Assembly (NCBI GenBank): GCA_037138755.1
Contig: JBAXHT010000001.1
Span: forward strand, 777,805-841,804
Length of the DNA stretch: 64,000 nucleotides
From: Armatimonadota bacterium
GTDB lineage: Bacteria > Armatimonadota > Fimbriimonadia > Fimbriimonadales > Fimbriimonadaceae
Reading direction: 5' to 3'
Part shown: in pieces, positions 9,208 through 16,366 of the stretch
Numbering within the stretch: position 1 is the first letter of the stretch
Layout: the number at the start of each line of letters is the position of its first letter
Position numbers and translations under genes: made by a program
The notes under the pieces: generated by a model
Database searches by the model: none
Told to the model about the DNA's origin: nothing
The model's input: only the letters and a program-made list of their open reading frames with translations

Positions 9208-9375
9208 CGTAAGCCAACCAAGGCATAGAGAACCATCGTGTACTCTCAAGCCATATATCAGTATAAGTTGGATTAGGCTTTGAAGTGCCAAACTTTACAA
9301 GAACTCTTAATGTTTAGCTTCAAACCTGGTACGAATACGAGTCGAGCTAGTTCGAATCAAAAAATCTAAAAAATC

Positions 9376-9406
9376 TTGGTTTACTAGACGCTCGTCTATG
9401 TATAAT
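9376..9406 (+). promoter_or_regulatory. recA promoter with internal dyad (candidate SOS operator)
   Basis: A perfect -10 hexamer TATAAT lies at 9401-9406. A -35-like TTGGTT at 9376-9381 is 19 bases upstream, a rather long spacer. Between them, at 9385-9398, is the dyad TAGACG-CT-CGTCTA, placed where a repressor would block RNA polymerase. recA is normally controlled by LexA. This dyad is not the E. coli or Bacillus box, so its role as an SOS box is inferred from position only. Confidence 0.55.
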
Positions 9407-9441
9407 GTCCATCAGAACGCTGTAACGCGTCAAAGGGAATC

Positions 9442-10542
9442 GTGAGAAAAGCATCCGCAACCACAGAAAAGATCGCCGACGTGGCGTTGGACGACAAGGC
9501 TAGAGCCCTGCAGATGGCCCTCAGCCAGGTTGAAAAAAACTTCGGCAAAGGCTCCGTGATGCAAATGGGGCAGGATCAGCGTGATGCGATTGACGCGATC
9601 TCGACAGGTTCGTTGAACCTAGATATGGCTCTCGGCATCGGCGGAATCCCTTCCGGACGAATTACGGAAATTTATGGCCCTGAGTCGGGTGGCAAGACGA
9701 CTCTGGCGTTGCACGTTGTTGCCGAAGCTCAGCGAAAAGGCGAACTCTGTCTCTACATCGACGCCGAGCACGCTCTCGACACGGAGTACGCGCAAACCCT
9801 TGGCGTGGATATAGACAAGCTCTACATTTCGCAGCCTTCGAGTGGTGAAGAGGCACTAGAAATCGCGGACACGATCATCAAGTCCGGAGCTGTCGGGCTC
9901 GTTGTTATTGACTCCGTTGCCGCCCTGGTTCCCCGTGCTGAAATCGAAGGCGAAATGGGCGATTCCCACGTTGGTCTCCAAGCCCGAATGATGTCGCAAG
10001 CTCTTCGAAAACTCGGTGGCTCGCTCAACAAGTCGAAAACCGCCGCGATCTTCATCAACCAGATTCGTGAAAAGATTGGCGTCATGTACGGTAACCCAGA
10101 GACCACTCCGGGCGGTCGCGCTCTGAAATTCTGGGCGTCTGTCCGGCTTGAAGTTCGAAAGGGCGATGCAATCAAAGTCGGTACCGAGCAAATCGGTGCT
10201 CGAACCAAGGTCAAGGTCGTGAAAAACAAAGTCGCTCCTCCCTTCAAGACTGCCGAGTTCGACATGATCTTCGGCAAGGGAATCTCACGAGCTGGCGACG
10301 TTTTGGACATCGGCGTGATTAGAAACATCATCAACCGAAGCGGAACGTTTTACAACTACGGCGAGCAGAGACTGGGCCAAGGCCGAGACAACGCTAGAAC
10401 CTTCCTTGAACAAAACGACGCAATCTTCAACGAGATCGACAAGAAGATTCGAGACGCTTTCGCATTAGAACGCGCCGCATTGAGGTACTCAGCCGTCATT
10501 GAAGAAGAGGAAGTAGAGCCCGAGTTCACACTCGACTCCTAA
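9442..10542 (+). CDS. recA: Recombinase RecA
   Basis: This 366-residue protein has a GTG start and an AAGGGAA element 5-11 bases upstream. RecA forms the ATP-dependent filament on single-stranded DNA for homologous recombination and SOS induction. Visible are the Walker [10 protein letters not shown] (residues 79-87), the DNA-binding region with [21 protein letters not shown], and the C-terminal domain rich in acidic residues (EEEEVEPEF). It heads the cluster recA - recX-like - recX-like - rny, with the first recX-like gene only four bases downstream. The order recA-recX-rny is known from several non-proteobacterial phyla. Confidence 0.98.
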   Translation: MRKASATTEKIADVALDDKARALQMALSQVEKNFGKGSVMQMGQDQRDAIDAISTGSLNLDMALGIGGIPSGRITEIYGPESGGKTTLALHVVAEAQRKGELCLYIDAEHALDTEYAQTLGVDIDKLYISQPSSGEEALEIADTIIKSGAVGLVVIDSVAALVPRAEIEGEMGDSHVGLQARMMSQALRKLGGSLNKSKTAAIFINQIREKIGVMYGNPETTPGGRALKFWASVRLEVRKGDAIKVGTEQIGARTKVKVVKNKVAPPFKTAEFDMIFGKGISRAGDVLDIGVIRNIINRSGTFYNYGEQRLGQGRDNARTFLEQNDAIFNEIDKKIRDAFALERAALRYSAVIEEEEVEPEFTLDS

Positions 10543-10546
10543 CTAA

Positions 10547-10960
10547 ATGACTGACGCATCTCGACTTGCCCTAATTGACGCCGCAAAACTGCTAGGGCGA
10601 AGAGAGTATTCGGAGGTCGAGATGCTCGGCCTCCTCGCTTCGCGCCACCCCGACTCGGCGTATGAGCCAGTCATGAAGCTTCTGATTGAAGTTGGCATGA
10701 TCGCGAGTGGCGAGGGTGTCGCCGCGCGGCGTGGGCTAGGCTATGCAGAACTCAAAGCACGATTGAAAGCGAAAGGCATCGATGCGAGCTCAATTGAACT
10801 TCTCTTGGAATCCGACCTAGCGACCGAAGTCGAGCGAACCAGGGTTCTGGTGCAAGCCAACCTTCCTGGCGAGAAGGATGTTGAGAAAGTCCTTCGATTT
10901 CTGAGTTTTCGAGGAGTCGATGAAAGTGTTTCGAAGGCCCTCGCTCGGCACTGGAGCTAA
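10547..10960 (+). CDS. recX: RecX-family regulatory protein, first copy
   Basis: This 137-residue, mostly helical protein shows the RecX repeat pattern: AAKLLGRREYSEVEMLGLL at the N-terminus, a central repeat with GYAELKARLKAKGID, and a last repeat VLRFLSFRGVDESVSKAL. RecX binds RecA filaments and modulates their growth and ATPase. The gene starts four bases after the recA stop, so it is almost certainly co-transcribed. It has a direct neighbour paralogue, which is unusual. It is more divergent from the textbook family than the second copy, so the family call is slightly less firm. Confidence 0.75.
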   Translation: MTDASRLALIDAAKLLGRREYSEVEMLGLLASRHPDSAYEPVMKLLIEVGMIASGEGVAARRGLGYAELKARLKAKGIDASSIELLLESDLATEVERTRVLVQANLPGEKDVEKVLRFLSFRGVDESVSKALARHWS

Positions 10961-10966
10961 GCCGAG

Positions 10967-11416
10967 ATGAGCAATCCCGAGCAATCAGCCCTTGAAGATG
11001 CGATCAAGTATCTACACCGCCGGGACTACTCCGCCACCGAACTTTCCGAGAGGCTGGAGGGGAAATACGAACCCACAATCATCCAGACCGTGTTAGCACG
11101 GCTTGAAGCCGCCGGGCTAGTCAGTGATCAGCGAGTGGTTGACTCTCTGCTTGCGCGGCATCGCGATCGAAAGAGCATCGGGGATGCGAAACTCCGTAAG
11201 CAACTCAGCAAGCTAGGAATTGCGGAGGAGATCATTGAGCGAACGATGAGCAATGAAGTCGCGCCCGAGGAGGCCCGCGCGACCGAGCTCGTCAAGGCCA
11301 AGTACAAAACCCCAACACCAGCCGCCAAAATTGGGCGGTTCTTGTATTCCCGTGGCTTTGATGAGTCCACAATTGAATCGGTCCTCGACAAAATCTCCTG
11401 GTCCGAATCGGAATGA
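10967..11416 (+). CDS. recX: RecX-family regulatory protein, second copy
   Basis: This 149-residue helical protein has the RecX pattern: ALEDAIKYLHRRDYSATEL, then VLARLEAAGLVSDQRVVDSL, then KLRKQLSKLGI, and a last repeat IGRFLYSRGFDESTIESVL. It begins six bases after the first copy and overlaps the start of rny by four bases (ATGA). The two copies are alignable at both ends (RREYS/RRDYS; FRGVDESV/SRGFDEST), so they probably arose by tandem duplication. Whether both bind RecA is unknown. Confidence 0.85.
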   Translation: MSNPEQSALEDAIKYLHRRDYSATELSERLEGKYEPTIIQTVLARLEAAGLVSDQRVVDSLLARHRDRKSIGDAKLRKQLSKLGIAEEIIERTMSNEVAPEEARATELVKAKYKTPTPAAKIGRFLYSRGFDESTIESVLDKISWSESE

Positions 11417-12564
11417 TCTACCTCGTCGCCTTCCTCGCCACTCTCTGCGGAGTCCTGGCCTACCTCTTGGGTCAGAAACCAAAAGTGATCACGGAAGTCC
11501 GAGAAGTCGAAGTCCTCAAACAAATCCCAGCTTCAATCCCAATCCCAAGAACGTGGCTTGAAGAAGACATCGAGATCCGCGACCGACTGATCGCCGCCAT
11601 GGAGTCCAGCGCAATGCGGGTCGCCATCGAGTCCTCAACCACAACCATCAGCCTAGATTCGCCCGACTTAAAAGGCAGAATCATCGGCCGTGACGGGCGA
11701 AATCTCAAAGCCTTCGAGCAGACAACCGGCGTCGAACTCATTATCGACGATACCGAGAACACGGTCACTGTCAGCAGCTTCGACCCCTACCGCCGAGAAA
11801 TCGCGACTCAAACCCTCAAAGCCCTCCTCAAAGACGGCAAAATCCAACCGTCCCGAATCGAAGAAGTCCACCAGGTCGCAACCAAGCAACTCGAGAACTC
11901 AATTCTCCAGGCCGGCGAAAACGCCGCTAGAAAGCTCAACTTAACTCTTTCAAAACCGGTTACGCAAAAGCTCGGCAAACTCAAATTCCGAACCAGCTTT
12001 GCCCAAAACGTCCTGGACCACAGCATCGAAACCGCCCTCCTCGCTGCCCAAATCGCCTCCGAACTGGGCGTCAACGAAGAGCAAACCAAGCGCGCTGCCC
12101 TCCTCCATGACATCGGCAAAGCCCTCGACTCCGAGGGCTCCCACGCCCTCAACGGAATGGATTTCCTCCGACAAAACGGAGAGAACGAGCTCATTCAAAA
12201 CGCCGTCGGCGCCCACCACCACGACATCGAACCAACCACGCCAGAGGCAAGAATCGTCATCATCGCTGATACCCTCAGCGCCTCTCGCCCCGGAGCCAGA
12301 AGGGAAGCTCACGATAACTATTTACAAAGACTTCAAAACCTTGAGGCGATCGCCAACGAAGAAAGAGGTGTGGAAAAGAGCTTTGCCGTCCAGGCCGGTC
12401 GAGAACTCAGGCTGATCATCAATGCCCAAGAAGCAAACGACGACGAGATGAAAGAAATCGTCAACCGCATCGGCGAAAAGCTAAAACAACAAGCAGACCA
12501 CCACGGCCAAATCAGCATCACCGCCATCCGCGAAACCCGCCACACCGAGACCTACAAGCTATAA
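11413..12564 (+). CDS. rny: Ribonuclease Y, short form
   Basis: RNase Y is a membrane-anchored endoribonuclease that starts mRNA decay. This 383-residue copy has the N-terminal anchor (MIYLVAFLATLCGVLAYLLG), the KH domain (LKGRIIGRDGRNLKAFEQTTG, about residues 93-113) and the HD domain with HDIGKALDSEGSHALNG and VGAHHHDIEPTTPEA. The usual family length is about 520 residues. Here the long coiled coil between anchor and KH domain is cut to roughly 60 residues. The KH and HD domains look intact, so it is probably active. It overlaps the second recX gene by four bases. Confidence 0.92.
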   Translation: MIYLVAFLATLCGVLAYLLGQKPKVITEVREVEVLKQIPASIPIPRTWLEEDIEIRDRLIAAMESSAMRVAIESSTTTISLDSPDLKGRIIGRDGRNLKAFEQTTGVELIIDDTENTVTVSSFDPYRREIATQTLKALLKDGKIQPSRIEEVHQVATKQLENSILQAGENAARKLNLTLSKPVTQKLGKLKFRTSFAQNVLDHSIETALLAAQIASELGVNEEQTKRAALLHDIGKALDSEGSHALNGMDFLRQNGENELIQNAVGAHHHDIEPTTPEARIVIIADTLSASRPGARREAHDNYLQRLQNLEAIANEERGVEKSFAVQAGRELRLIINAQEANDDEMKEIVNRIGEKLKQQADHHGQISITAIRETRHTETYKL

Positions 12565-12602
12565 AAAAAGTCCGGCCGCCGGGGTTAAGGGCGTTGCCGG
12601 AC
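12563..12602 (-). terminator. Terminator for the STN-protein unit
   Basis: A stem with arms GTCCGGC (12570-12576) and GCCGGAC (12596-12602) is followed on the minus strand by seven Ts. It lies just after the end of the gene at 12631. The T run overlaps the rny stop codon. On the plus strand no T run follows, so it acts best on the minus strand. Confidence 0.75.
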
Positions 12603-12630
12603 AAATGAGGAGCTGCTGGTGCTATTAGGC

Positions 12631-13224
12631 TCAGGCTTTGCGAATGCGTACCGTTTTGCCAGGGGCTAATTCGTATTTCAGGCCTGCGGCCTTACAGATT
12701 CTCTCGAGCGCAAACTTGAGAGATGTGTTATACATAAAGGCATCAATCTTATACAAAGGAACATCCTTGTCGATCACAATCGAAACGCCAGCTTGCTTCC
12801 CAAACGCCGCAAAAACGTCCTTGATCGAGGTCTTCGTCAACTTCGTTGACACCTTCTTCTCAAGCAAAGTAGTATCTGGCTTGGCTACCGCCGCAGTCGC
12901 CACTGGCGCAAATGCCTGAGCCTGAGTATGGACAACCGGCTTCTTCGTCCGAACATACCAAACTCCCGACTTTTTCTCAAACTCAAGGTCCGCAACTTCG
13001 GAGATCACCTCAATCGCATATTCCAAAGTCACGCCGTCAAGACTGAGATACAAACCCTGCCGAGCCGAAGTCTGGACAACGTATTGCTGACCAGTCTGCT
13101 CGAACATCGAAGCCAGCACAACCCGAAGGTCGTCGCCTTTTGCCTTGATGCGAACGGTCATGTTTTGGGCAAGTGCCACCACGGAAACGGCGAGCAATAG
13201 AGCAGAAACTAGAATCCTCTTCAT
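12631..13224 (-). CDS. Secreted protein with two STN-like (secretin N-terminal) domains
   Basis: I chose ATG 13224 (MKRILVSALLLAVSVVALAQ), which gives a clean signal peptide and has GAGG six bases upstream, over a TTG 12 bases earlier. The 197-residue product has two copies of the short secretin/TonB N-terminal (STN) fold. One is at about 22-85 (VRIKAKGDDLRVVLASMFEQ) and one at about 125-197 (LTKTSIKDVFAAFGKQAGVS), joined by an Ala/Val-rich linker. STN domains occur at the base of secretins and TonB receptors, but no secretin barrel is present here. It follows the zinc-finger membrane protein by a few bases, so both are one unit, perhaps an envelope-sensing pair. Confidence 0.7.
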   Translation of the reverse strand: MKRILVSALLLAVSVVALAQNMTVRIKAKGDDLRVVLASMFEQTGQQYVVQTSARQGLYLSLDGVTLEYAIEVISEVADLEFEKKSGVWYVRTKKPVVHTQAQAFAPVATAAVAKPDTTLLEKKVSTKLTKTSIKDVFAAFGKQAGVSIVIDKDVPLYKIDAFMYNTSLKFALERICKAAGLKYELAPGKTVRIRKA

Positions 13225-13232
13225 CTTCAACC

Positions 13233-14276
13233 TCAATTTGGTGCGTAAATCTTCACGGTTCCGTTATCCGGAGCCCTCGGCGTGGTTCTGCGAATCGCTT
13301 TGCTAGATCCCTTGAACCTCTGCGCGCTCGTTCGGCGCTTCGTAGTCACCCGAGCAATGTTCGCAGGCATGGTCGGCTTGACCTTAGCTGCGACTGGTGC
13401 GCTCGGAGCCGCCTTCTTCGCAACCGGTTTCTGCGCGATTGGAGTTTGCTTAGCCGCCGCCTGGGCCGCCGCCTTCTTCTTCAAAGCCGCAACCTTGGCC
13501 GCCTGAGCCTTCTTGCTCTTCTCTCGAATCGCCGCAAACTTCTGCGCTGCTTCCGACCTCGGCTTCGCCGCCGCCGCCGGAGCCGACGCCACAACTCGCG
13601 TGTCGTTCGCCTTTGGTCCAAACATCGCCGTAGGGTTCTTGGCGATGAGAGACATCGCAATCACCACAGTAGTAAGTCCAGCCATATAGGCAAGTGGCTT
13701 CTTCATCGTCGCATCATGAGCCGGGTTGGTCGGATTGGCGGGCGCGTTTTCTGCCTCCGACTCATTGGTGCGCTTGAACAAGGCAAAAGCCTGCATCAAA
13801 TTCTTCTTTCCGACGGGCTCTTCCGTTGTTAACTGAAGCGTGACCGTCTCCGTCTGCTCCTTGTGAGCAAAGGCAGGAGCCACAACCGGAATCTCAATCT
13901 GTCTCGTGCGCTTATCCGCCAACGCTTCCAGTTGGCGTCGCAGCTCAGTCTTAGGATCACCTTCCACTGGCTCGGCAAACTTCCGAGCCAAGGCACCAAA
14001 CGTCTCCGGGCGGGGGGAATCTAGCTGGGGTGCCGAATTGCCCGGGACGCTGGTCATAGGAATGGGGTCGATAGCAGCGCGAATGCGCTCCTGTCGGTCG
14101 GCCTCAATGGTCGACATCAAACTGCTCCGCTTCTCTTCAAGCACAAGCTTGCAGCGCGGACACGCCGCAATGTGTGACTCAAGCTGGTCAACAACCGCCT
14201 GTCCAAGCTTTTCCCCGTTAATATATCGACCAATCTGTGATTTGGCGATGGCGCATTCAAATTCCGTAACCGGCAT
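13233..14276 (-). CDS. Zinc-finger (zf-HC2) anti-sigma-like membrane protein
   Basis: The 347-residue protein begins with a putative zinc-finger of the anti-sigma type (C8, then H35-x3-C39-x2-C42 in HIAACPRCK). A long polar region follows, then one membrane helix around residues 193-213 (PLAYMAGLTTVVIAMSLIA). The C-terminal tail is very rich in Ala and Lys (for example KKAQAAKVAALKKKAAAQAA), ending in basic segments. The layout fits a membrane anti-sigma factor or sensor with its zinc-finger in the cytoplasm. No sigma gene is adjacent; the nearest ECF sigma is at 21 kb. GAGGAG nine bases before the ATG supports the start. The Lys/Ala tail may touch peptidoglycan or DNA; this is speculative. 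Confidence 0.7.
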   Translation of the reverse strand: MPVTEFECAIAKSQIGRYINGEKLGQAVVDQLESHIAACPRCKLVLEEKRSSLMSTIEADRQERIRAAIDPIPMTSVPGNSAPQLDSPRPETFGALARKFAEPVEGDPKTELRRQLEALADKRTRQIEIPVVAPAFAHKEQTETVTLQLTTEEPVGKKNLMQAFALFKRTNESEAENAPANPTNPAHDATMKKPLAYMAGLTTVVIAMSLIAKNPTAMFGPKANDTRVVASAPAAAAKPRSEAAQKFAAIREKSKKAQAAKVAALKKKAAAQAAAKQTPIAQKPVAKKAAPSAPVAAKVKPTMPANIARVTTKRRTSAQRFKGSSKAIRRTTPRAPDNGTVKIYAPN

Positions 14277-14377
14277 GTTTCAAGTCTCCTCTTTACGAGT
14301 CCTGGTATTTGTATCGGGGCTCGGTTTAGAAACTTGAGGGGGGTTGTCAGGTTTTTGTGTACATGCTTCGTTTGGAC

Positions 14378-15196
14378 TTACTCTGGTAAAGCTTGTTGAA
14401 AGACCTCTGAGGCCCGCTCAGCGGTAACTACGCTAGCTCCGATTTCTTTCTCAATCCGATTACGAGTTTCACCAGCGATGGATCCTCCAGTTACGCATGC
14501 CCGCGTAGCTTGAGTGATTCCCTTGTTTGGGGCCGCTTTGGCTATGACTGTGCTCGTATGTTCTCCAAGTGCGAGAAGAAGCAATTCGGTCGTCGACATT
14601 TCCTCTCGTAGGCCCGATTTGGTAGGGTCTAGCGATTTCAGCTCATGGTGGGCTTTTACACTGATTCCGAAAGTCCCTTGATGAACGATATTTGTCAAGA
14701 TGCTGAACTCCCTCCCGACAGCGCCATGTAGCTGCATCTCGTCTGTGAACGCGCGCCGCACCTTTAGCGATCGGAGCCTCTCCATGATCCAGGCGTCCGT
14801 TCGTCCTTTTGAGTACCAGTTTTTTACGGCTCGATCAACTGCTAAAGCCGGATCAAGCTCTTCCTGAATTCGTTCGACCGCGATCTGAGCAATCCAGTTC
14901 TTGACCTGATCTGCCTTTTTGCCCTTTAGTCCCTGGACTAGCCTGAAAACACCAGTTGAATTGAGAACTCTCTCTTCGTGAGCCTCCACTTTGATGATCT
15001 TTATCTGATCCTGATAGCCGCGTTCATCCCGCTTCTGACTGAAGCTTCGCCACCAGTTCTTGTAGAAAACTTCATCCTCCTTGAAGAAGGCAATTATGTC
15101 GTCGACGTTGTACATCCATTCGCCGTCAACGACATAGCGCCGCACCGTTGCCGTTTCCAATGGGATGAGGTCGCGGGGGGAATCTTGATTGTCCAT
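14378..15196 (-). CDS. Bro-N / phage antirepressor-like protein
   Basis: With the ATG at 15196 (MDNQDSPRDLIPL) the product is 272 residues. The N-terminal part has the Bro-N style fold (YNVDDIIAFFKEDEVFYKNWW, then VFRLVQGLKGKKADQVKNWI). The C-terminal part carries the segment REFSILTNIVHQGTFGISV and EEMSTTELLLLALGEHTST, which I recognise from bacterial Bro-N/DinD-like proteins. Such proteins are common on phages, plasmids and islands, and some are DNA-damage induced. The alternative start at 15262 would add a short unconserved extension. It is transcribed away from the tRNA next to it. Confidence 0.7.
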   Translation of the reverse strand: MDNQDSPRDLIPLETATVRRYVVDGEWMYNVDDIIAFFKEDEVFYKNWWRSFSQKRDERGYQDQIKIIKVEAHEERVLNSTGVFRLVQGLKGKKADQVKNWIAQIAVERIQEELDPALAVDRAVKNWYSKGRTDAWIMERLRSLKVRRAFTDEMQLHGAVGREFSILTNIVHQGTFGISVKAHHELKSLDPTKSGLREEMSTTELLLLALGEHTSTVIAKAAPNKGITQATRACVTGGSIAGETRNRIEKEIGASVVTAERASEVFQQALPE

Positions 15197-15298
15197 AGTA
15201 GTAGACACATGATACACGAAAATGTGCCCAGCGAGAAAAATTCTCAACGACGAAGAACACAAATTTGCGCCTCGATTTGCGTCGCTCTTCCGTCTTTA

Positions 15299-15326
15299 CC
15301 TTGCCTGAAGTCAGAATCAGGCAAGG
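15299..15326. repeat. Perfect 10-bp inverted repeat next to a tRNA
   Basis: Arms CCTTGCCTGA (15299-15308) and TCAGGCAAGG (15317-15326) are perfectly complementary, with an eight-base loop. The repeat ends one base before the tRNA begins. It is not followed by a T run, so it is not a classic terminator. It could be part of the tRNA precursor, a protein site or an integration footprint. Confidence 0.8.
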
Positions 15327-15327
15327 T

Positions 15328-15400
15328 GCCCCCGTAGCTCAGTGGATAGAGCTCCCTTCTCGCAGATGGTCAGTCGCAGGTTCGAATCCTGTCGGGGGCG
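15328..15400 (+). tRNA. tRNA, isotype uncertain (anticodon arm poorly paired)
   Basis: The acceptor stem GCCCCCG/CGGGGGC, the D arm GCTC-AGTGGATA-GAGC, and the T arm GCAGG-TTCGAAT-CCTGT all pair well, and T8/A9 are in place. CCA is not encoded. The anticodon arm does not pair cleanly: 15354-15358 (CCCTT) against 15366-15370 (ATGGT) has two mismatches. By position the anticodon would be CGC (Ala), but there is no G3-U70 pair. The D-loop A20 is more typical of tRNA-Arg. It may be a damaged tRNA or one with an odd loop. Confidence 0.7.
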
Positions 15401-15489
15401 CACTTATTCTACTCTCGGTTTCCCGATTGCAATTCTACAGACGAGAGAACACTGCGCTTTGATTTATAGAAACTTGTTTTTTCCAAGTT

Positions 15490-15666
15490 TTATTCATCTT
15501 CAATCTCATCTTCGATAGGGTCCGGAAACGGCATTCCTCGTTCTTGTTCTAAACTTGCGATGTACCTCATCAGAGCGATGTTTACATGCTGAACTTTGGG
15601 TTGGCGTGGCAAAGAGTGCTTTGCAAGGCTACTTAGCCTACGGAACAAAGTTGCTGGTATGGACAC
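15490..15666 (-). CDS. Small ribbon-helix-helix-like protein
   Basis: This frame encodes a 58-residue protein from a GTG at 15666, which has GAGAGG nine bases upstream. It reads SIPATLFRRLSSLAKHSLPR, then QHVNIALMRYIASLEQERG, and ends in an acidic tail (DPIEDEIEDE). The strand-helix-helix pattern resembles a ribbon-helix-helix DNA-binding domain. The frame stays open upstream to 15717 and codes RQLSV, which would complete the beta strand, but it has no ATG there. A Met at 15698 lies in another frame, so a frameshift or a broken gene is possible. It sits in the accessory island. Confidence 0.45.
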   Translation of the reverse strand: MSIPATLFRRLSSLAKHSLPRQPKVQHVNIALMRYIASLEQERGMPFPDPIEDEIEDE

Positions 15667-15809
15667 CGAGAGTTGCCTCTCGTACTTTTCTGAGTCATTT
15701 TTCCGAATACATTCAGTTTACAAGTTTTTTCCAAGTATTTGATCGCGCTGATTCGTTCCTCTCTCATTGTGCCTCTAATTCGTTTCTGAGCAGATGGCAT
15801 AATCGCTTT

Positions 15810-16166
15810 ATGGAACCATCTACCCTTGAAATACTGGCCGGCGAGAAAGTAATCGGTCTGATTTTTGATGCTCGGGAGGTGTTCAGTGAGCATGTTATAC
15901 CGAGTCGAGCACTAAGACTAAAGAAACCCGCAGTTGTTGTTAGCAGCGTCGTCTCTGGTGTGCTTAGTCAGGAGGGGATCGACTTCCTTTCAAAAACGCA
16001 CGCCGATGAATTGGTTTCAATTCGAAACATCGTTGGGAACGTAAAGCACCTGGAATTCGAGCTAACCGGAGGTCAGGTGACACTATGTAAGCGGAAATCC
16101 CTTGGAAGGCAGACTGTAGATTTGTTTGATGAGACAGGATCCCCGATACCGGGGCACATCCTGTAG
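15810..16166 (+). CDS. Hypothetical protein of the accessory island
   Basis: I do not recognise this protein. I chose ATG 15810 (MEPSTLEILAGEKVIGLIF), giving 118 residues. The upstream part of the open frame is AT-rich and overlaps the ribbon-helix-helix gene on the other strand. A CATAAT-type -10 element at 15799-15804 lies just before the start. The product looks alpha/beta, with a Val/Ser-rich core (KKPAVVVSSVVSGVLSQEG). Its stop codon lies in the loop of the large inverted repeat at 16149. Confidence 0.5.
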   Translation: MEPSTLEILAGEKVIGLIFDAREVFSEHVIPSRALRLKKPAVVVSSVVSGVLSQEGIDFLSKTHADELVSIRNIVGNVKHLEFELTGGQVTLCKRKSLGRQTVDLFDETGSPIPGHIL

Positions 16167-16320
16167 TTATAGGATGTACCCCGGATGCCGCGGGTTAATC
16201 GACCCGTCGCATCCGAAAGGTCCGCCTTCGGCGCCTACGAGGGAGCCATTGACCGGGGCGGATTTGCAGGAGAAATTGGGTTGTGCCGTACTGGTAACCC
16301 CAACGCCAACGGAAAGCCGT
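16149..16320 (+). ncRNA. Hairpin-rich stretch, candidate structured RNA
   Basis: At least five local inverted repeats follow one another. A 14-bp repeat with one mismatch and an eight-base loop is at 16149-16184. A 13-bp repeat with two mismatches is at 16183-16214. Nested arms are TCCGCC (16221-16226) with GGCGGA (16257-16262), enclosing GGCGCC (16230-16235) with GGAGCC (16242-16247). TTGGGTT (16276-16282) faces AACCCCAA (16296-16303). ACGG-AAAG-CCGT is at 16309-16320. No convincing ORF explains the stretch. It matches no RNA family I can recall. It may be a structured RNA, a 5' leader of the ATPase gene or a replication/recombination site. The strand is assumed. Confidence 0.45.
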
Positions 16321-16332
16321 CAGCCGAACTGG

Positions 16333-16363
16333 TTGACAAACGCCCTCGCAACTGCCTTATAGA
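16333..16363 (+). promoter_or_regulatory. Putative promoter of the AAA ATPase gene
   Basis: A perfect -35 hexamer TTGACA (16333-16338) is followed 19 bases later by TATAGA (16358-16363), just before the ATG at 16367. The spacer is longer than usual and the -10 is very close to the start, so either the mRNA starts within the codon region or the true -10 lies slightly upstream. Confidence 0.4.
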
Positions 16364-16366
16364 TGA

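Noticed and set aside
12563-12602. The same hairpin as a plus-strand terminator of rny
   Set aside because: No T run follows on the plus strand; it fits the minus-strand unit.
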